A stretch of DNA of 64,000 nt from Akkermansiaceae bacterium (GTDB lineage Bacteria > Verrucomicrobiota > Verrucomicrobiia > Verrucomicrobiales > Akkermansiaceae): contig JACKPZ010000006.1 in assembly GCA_024233135.1 (NCBI GenBank), forward strand, positions 155,209 to 219,208. The letters run 5' to 3'. The stretch's first letter is position 1. Every line of letters begins with the position of its first letter. The notes under the pieces were generated by a model, which was given only the letters and a program-made list of their open reading frames with translations, was not told the DNA's origin and did not search any database. Shown here piece after piece: positions 61,350 to 64,000 of this stretch. The position numbers and the translations under genes were made by a program.

Positions 61350-63866
61350 TTAGTTCGGAGTAACCTTGAGCCGGACGAAGATCTTCGTCTCTCCGGTTGG
61401 CAGGGTGTAGGAAACGGAACCCGCCGTGTTCGTCAGGTTCGGGTCGGTATCCTCGATGTCATCCCAAGCGACCAGGTCGCCGGAGGTTTGCACCAGGTAT
61501 TCGCTGCCGTATGCGGTGGATGAGATGTTGCCGCCGTTGGTCCAGGCGACCGCGCCGCCTACGATGCCGGGCAGGGTGATCGCACCAGTTTCATCCATGA
61601 AATAGGCGATGCCGTTGCTCACCCCGTCTTTGTTGAAGTCGAGGTCCGCCGTTTCTCCGCCGACGTTGCTGGCTGCCCACGATGCGTATCCGGCGGGGCC
61701 GCCGGTGGAGGTGAGGATGGCCTGTTGGCCGGCACCGCCTGAGACGATGTTCACTTCGTATCCGGAGGGCATGCTCAGGAAGGGGCCGGTGATCGATGTG
61801 CCTTCGGCAATGACGTAGGAGGCCAGGGTGAAACCGGCTCCGATCTCGGTGACGTCGAGGGTGGCGGCGGTGACATCGACGGCGCCGGTGGACAGCAGCT
61901 TGTCCGCTCCCGCGCCATCGACCTCGATGGCGAGCGTGCCGGTGAGGGTGGCGGCTCCCGTGGTGAGGGTGCCGACGCTGGTGCCCGGTGCAACGGTTCC
62001 GGCCGCGCTGATCGGACCGGCGATCGTGCCGGTGCCACCGAGGGTGGCGCCGGAATCGACGGTCACAGTCGAGGTCGATCCGAGGCTGCCGTTCACGAGC
62101 AGGGTGCCGTCGTTGACCTCGGTGGTGTTGTTGTTGAGGTTCTCGCCTGACAGGGTCTGGGTGCCGGTGCCGATCTTGTAGAGTTTGAGGTTGCTGTTGG
62201 AAATGATCGAGCCGGCGAAGTCGGCGGTGGCGTCGTTGTCACCGAAGGTGAGCGATGAAGAACCCGAGTTGCCGTATTTCACGGTACCGTTTCCGAACAG
62301 CCCGTTGATGGTGCCGTTGTAGCCGGAAACATCGAGCTGGAGGTTGCCGCTGACATGGACATTTCCCGTGCGGCCGCCGCTGGGCAGCACGCCGTCGTCC
62401 ACCATCATGTTGCCGAGCACGTGGGTATCACCGGTGTAGGTGCAGTTGGCGTTGAGAAACCGCAGGTTTTCGTCCGTGCGATTGCCATAGACGGTGAGTC
62501 CGCCGGAGCCTGCGATGGCGCCGTTGACCGTATCGCCGCGAACATAGCCCATGATTCCTTCGGCACTGCCGAAGTCGAGGTTCACGTTGATGGGGGAGGA
62601 GGCCCCTGTGGTGCGGGTCAGCAGAACGGCTCCGCTGGTGACGGTGAGCGTGTCCTCTGGGGCCGATCCGGAGATGCTGCCTCCCTGGCCGGAAAGAATG
62701 AGCGAGTTGACGGTCTCGTCGCCGCTGATGGCGGTGTCGGCCACATCGACCAGTCTTACGTTTTCAGTCGGGTCCACGCCGATCGTGGTTGAGAATTCGG
62801 TCGAAACGTTGAGCGGACGGAATCCTTCGGCGGCGGTGTAGGTCAGGAAGGTGGTCGGAGCGCTGCTGTAGCTGGTCGCGCTGACCGCCCAGGGAAGGAT
62901 TGAGATGTCGGGATCGCCCGCGGTTCCACCGCCTCCGGTCAGGGCGGGGGCGGCACCCAGGGTCGTGAAACTGGTATCTCCCCCGGTGGCGGAGGCGATC
63001 GTGTTGCTTCCGAGATTGGTTCCCCGCAGAAAGAGGATTCCGTGGTCCTTGCGAACGATGTCTCCCACCTGGAGCAATGAGTGGGCGCCGGCGTTGCGGA
63101 GGGAGACCGTGTTCAGGGCGTTGGAAGTGAAGCTTCCGACCTTGTAACCTCCATCGATGGTCAGTGCGCCGGTCACGGCGTTGACGGAGTTCATCGAGTT
63201 GTTTCCCCAGTTGAACAACTCACCTCCGGATTGCAGGGTCAGCGAGTTCGCGCGAGTCGCACCGACGCCGGTGGCGGAGTTGTCGAAATACAACACAAGC
63301 CGGTCGCGGACCGTGATGTCGGAATCCGTCGCGGTGCCGCTGTCCCGTTCGAACCGAACCGAACCCGAGCTCGTGTCGGAGATTCCCTGCATCACGATGT
63401 CACCGTTGGTGATCGAGTTGTAGAAATAGAGGGCCTTCGATCCCGCCACGTGGAACGCGCGGTCTCCGCCGAGGTTTACGTCGATGGCGCTTCCGGCCGA
63501 TGTGGTTCCCACATAGATCGTGCGGTTCTGGACGGTGTTGACCGTGATGTCGCCGCCGAGGGTGATGGTTTGGGCTCCTCCCGATCCGGCGAGGGTGACG
63601 TTGGCTCCGCCGTCATAGAGAAACTCAAGTCCCGTTCCCAAGTTGGTGGGTGCGTCGAAGGTGGCTGTCTGGGAGGCGGTCAGAGTCAGCGAGTCGTCCC
63701 AGATGCCGTTGATGGTGCCGTCCACCCAGTTGGCGGTGTCGTTGTAGTCATACGGGCCCGCGTCGATTTGCAGGAATCCGGTGTCTTGGGCGCGAAGTCC
63801 GGTGCTCAGGACGATGGTGGAGAGCAGGGCGCTGCGGAAAAGGAAGCAAGGGAAGCGGGCTTTCAT
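61350..63866 (-). CDS. Autotransporter-type beta-strand repeat protein with FVRLKVTP C-terminal module
   Basis: The 838-residue protein has a signal peptide (FRSALLSTIVLSTGLRAQ). Its beta-helix region matches its neighbour almost segment by segment (GTINGIWDDSLTLTASQTATF, NGLFGNGTVKYGNSGSSSLTFGDNDAT, GATLGGTGTIAG). Where the neighbour has a PEP-CTERM tail, this one has about 130 residues with the Asp-rich loop LDFNKDGVSNGIAYFMDE and the end KIFVRLKVTPN, as in the protease-repeat protein at 25109. The ATG at 63866 gives the signal peptide; codons upstream look untranslated. I see no gene in the remaining 134 bases of the window. Confidence 0.84.
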   Translation of the reverse strand: MKARFPCFLFRSALLSTIVLSTGLRAQDTGFLQIDAGPYDYNDTANWVDGTINGIWDDSLTLTASQTATFDAPTNLGTGLEFLYDGGANVTLAGSGGAQTITLGGDITVNTVQNRTIYVGTTSAGSAIDVNLGGDRAFHVAGSKALYFYNSITNGDIVMQGISDTSSGSVRFERDSGTATDSDITVRDRLVLYFDNSATGVGATRANSLTLQSGGELFNWGNNSMNSVNAVTGALTIDGGYKVGSFTSNALNTVSLRNAGAHSLLQVGDIVRKDHGILFLRGTNLGSNTIASATGGDTSFTTLGAAPALTGGGGTAGDPDISILPWAVSATSYSSAPTTFLTYTAAEGFRPLNVSTEFSTTIGVDPTENVRLVDVADTAISGDETVNSLILSGQGGSISGSAPEDTLTVTSGAVLLTRTTGASSPINVNLDFGSAEGIMGYVRGDTVNGAIAGSGGLTVYGNRTDENLRFLNANCTYTGDTHVLGNMMVDDGVLPSGGRTGNVHVSGNLQLDVSGYNGTINGLFGNGTVKYGNSGSSSLTFGDNDATADFAGSIISNSNLKLYKIGTGTQTLSGENLNNNTTEVNDGTLLVNGSLGSTSTVTVDSGATLGGTGTIAGPISAAGTVAPGTSVGTLTTGAATLTGTLAIEVDGAGADKLLSTGAVDVTAATLDVTEIGAGFTLASYVIAEGTSITGPFLSMPSGYEVNIVSGGAGQQAILTSTGGPAGYASWAASNVGGETADLDFNKDGVSNGIAYFMDETGAITLPGIVGGAVAWTNGGNISSTAYGSEYLVQTSGDLVAWDDIEDTDPNLTNTAGSVSYTLPTGETKIFVRLKVTPN

Positions 63867-64000
63867 CGAATCGGTGTGTTTTGGGGTTTGCGGGATTTGG
63901 GTTTCGGTCGAGTGGACCTCGGGGTCAGTTCTCCAAAGGGATCGCGCTGGGACGATGAGATGCCAGCGGGGTGGAACGGGCATCGATCGAACGATGTGAA

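Overview
The window is GC-rich bacterial DNA that most likely comes from a member of the Verrucomicrobiota. The best evidence is a 1115-residue Verru_Chthon cassette protein A-like pilin relative, giant secreted proteins built from autotransporter-type beta-strand repeats, a PEP-CTERM sorting signal, and a C-terminal module ending FVRLKVTP on two other secreted proteins. The genus cannot be fixed from the sequence alone. There are no rRNA or tRNA genes, insertion sequences or CRISPR arrays that I can support.

The left third (about 2.5-23 kb) is a nucleobase-catabolism island. Purine part: OHCU decarboxylase and, divergently, XdhC. Then a minus-strand operon with overlapping genes: HIU hydrolase, allantoate amidohydrolase, allantoinase, ureidoglycine aminohydrolase, ureidoglycolate amidohydrolase and a single-chain xanthine dehydrogenase. 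A class V aminotransferase of the PucG/AGT type faces the other way. This covers xanthine to glyoxylate except for urate oxidase, which is absent. Pyrimidine part: a yeast-type cytosine deaminase, then a minus-strand run of PreA-like dihydropyrimidine dehydrogenase, (methyl)malonate-semialdehyde dehydrogenase, dihydropyrimidinase, NCS1 permease and class III aminotransferase. No PreT subunit and no separate beta-ureidopropionase are present. A LOG-type nucleotide N-glycosidase lies between the two parts. A RelE/ParE toxin-antitoxin pair sits inside the purine cluster. The window opens with the end of tpiA, a ThrE-type exporter and a small membrane protein. Two small membrane proteins (one DUF883-like) and purC follow the island.

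From 25 to 64 kb every gene is on the minus strand and nearly all belong to polysaccharide use. The core (30-43 kb) encodes a PL8 lyase, GH88 unsaturated glucuronyl hydrolase, GH38 alpha-mannosidase, GH94 cellobiose-type phosphorylase, GH130 mannoside phosphorylase, SGNH esterase and GPH sugar transporter, with a GntR/LacI-hybrid regulator just upstream. A near-perfect inverted repeat overlaps the probable promoter of the transporter. Upstream lie a GH140-like enzyme, a secreted nucleoside hydrolase, esterases, the pilin-like giant, a deacetylase-like protein, two paralogous GH5 enzymes carrying one and two copies of the same beta-sandwich module, an FAD oxidoreductase and a stand-alone copy of that module. 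Three very large repeat proteins bracket the locus.

My main inference is that the core is a xanthan-type (cellulosic backbone, Man-GlcA-Man side chain) degradation locus. PL8 would remove terminal mannose, GH88 the unsaturated glucuronate, GH38 the inner alpha-mannose, an esterase the acetyl groups, GH5 would cut the backbone and GH94 would phosphorolyse cellobiose. Families and motifs are read from the sequence; the substrate is inferred from the combination.
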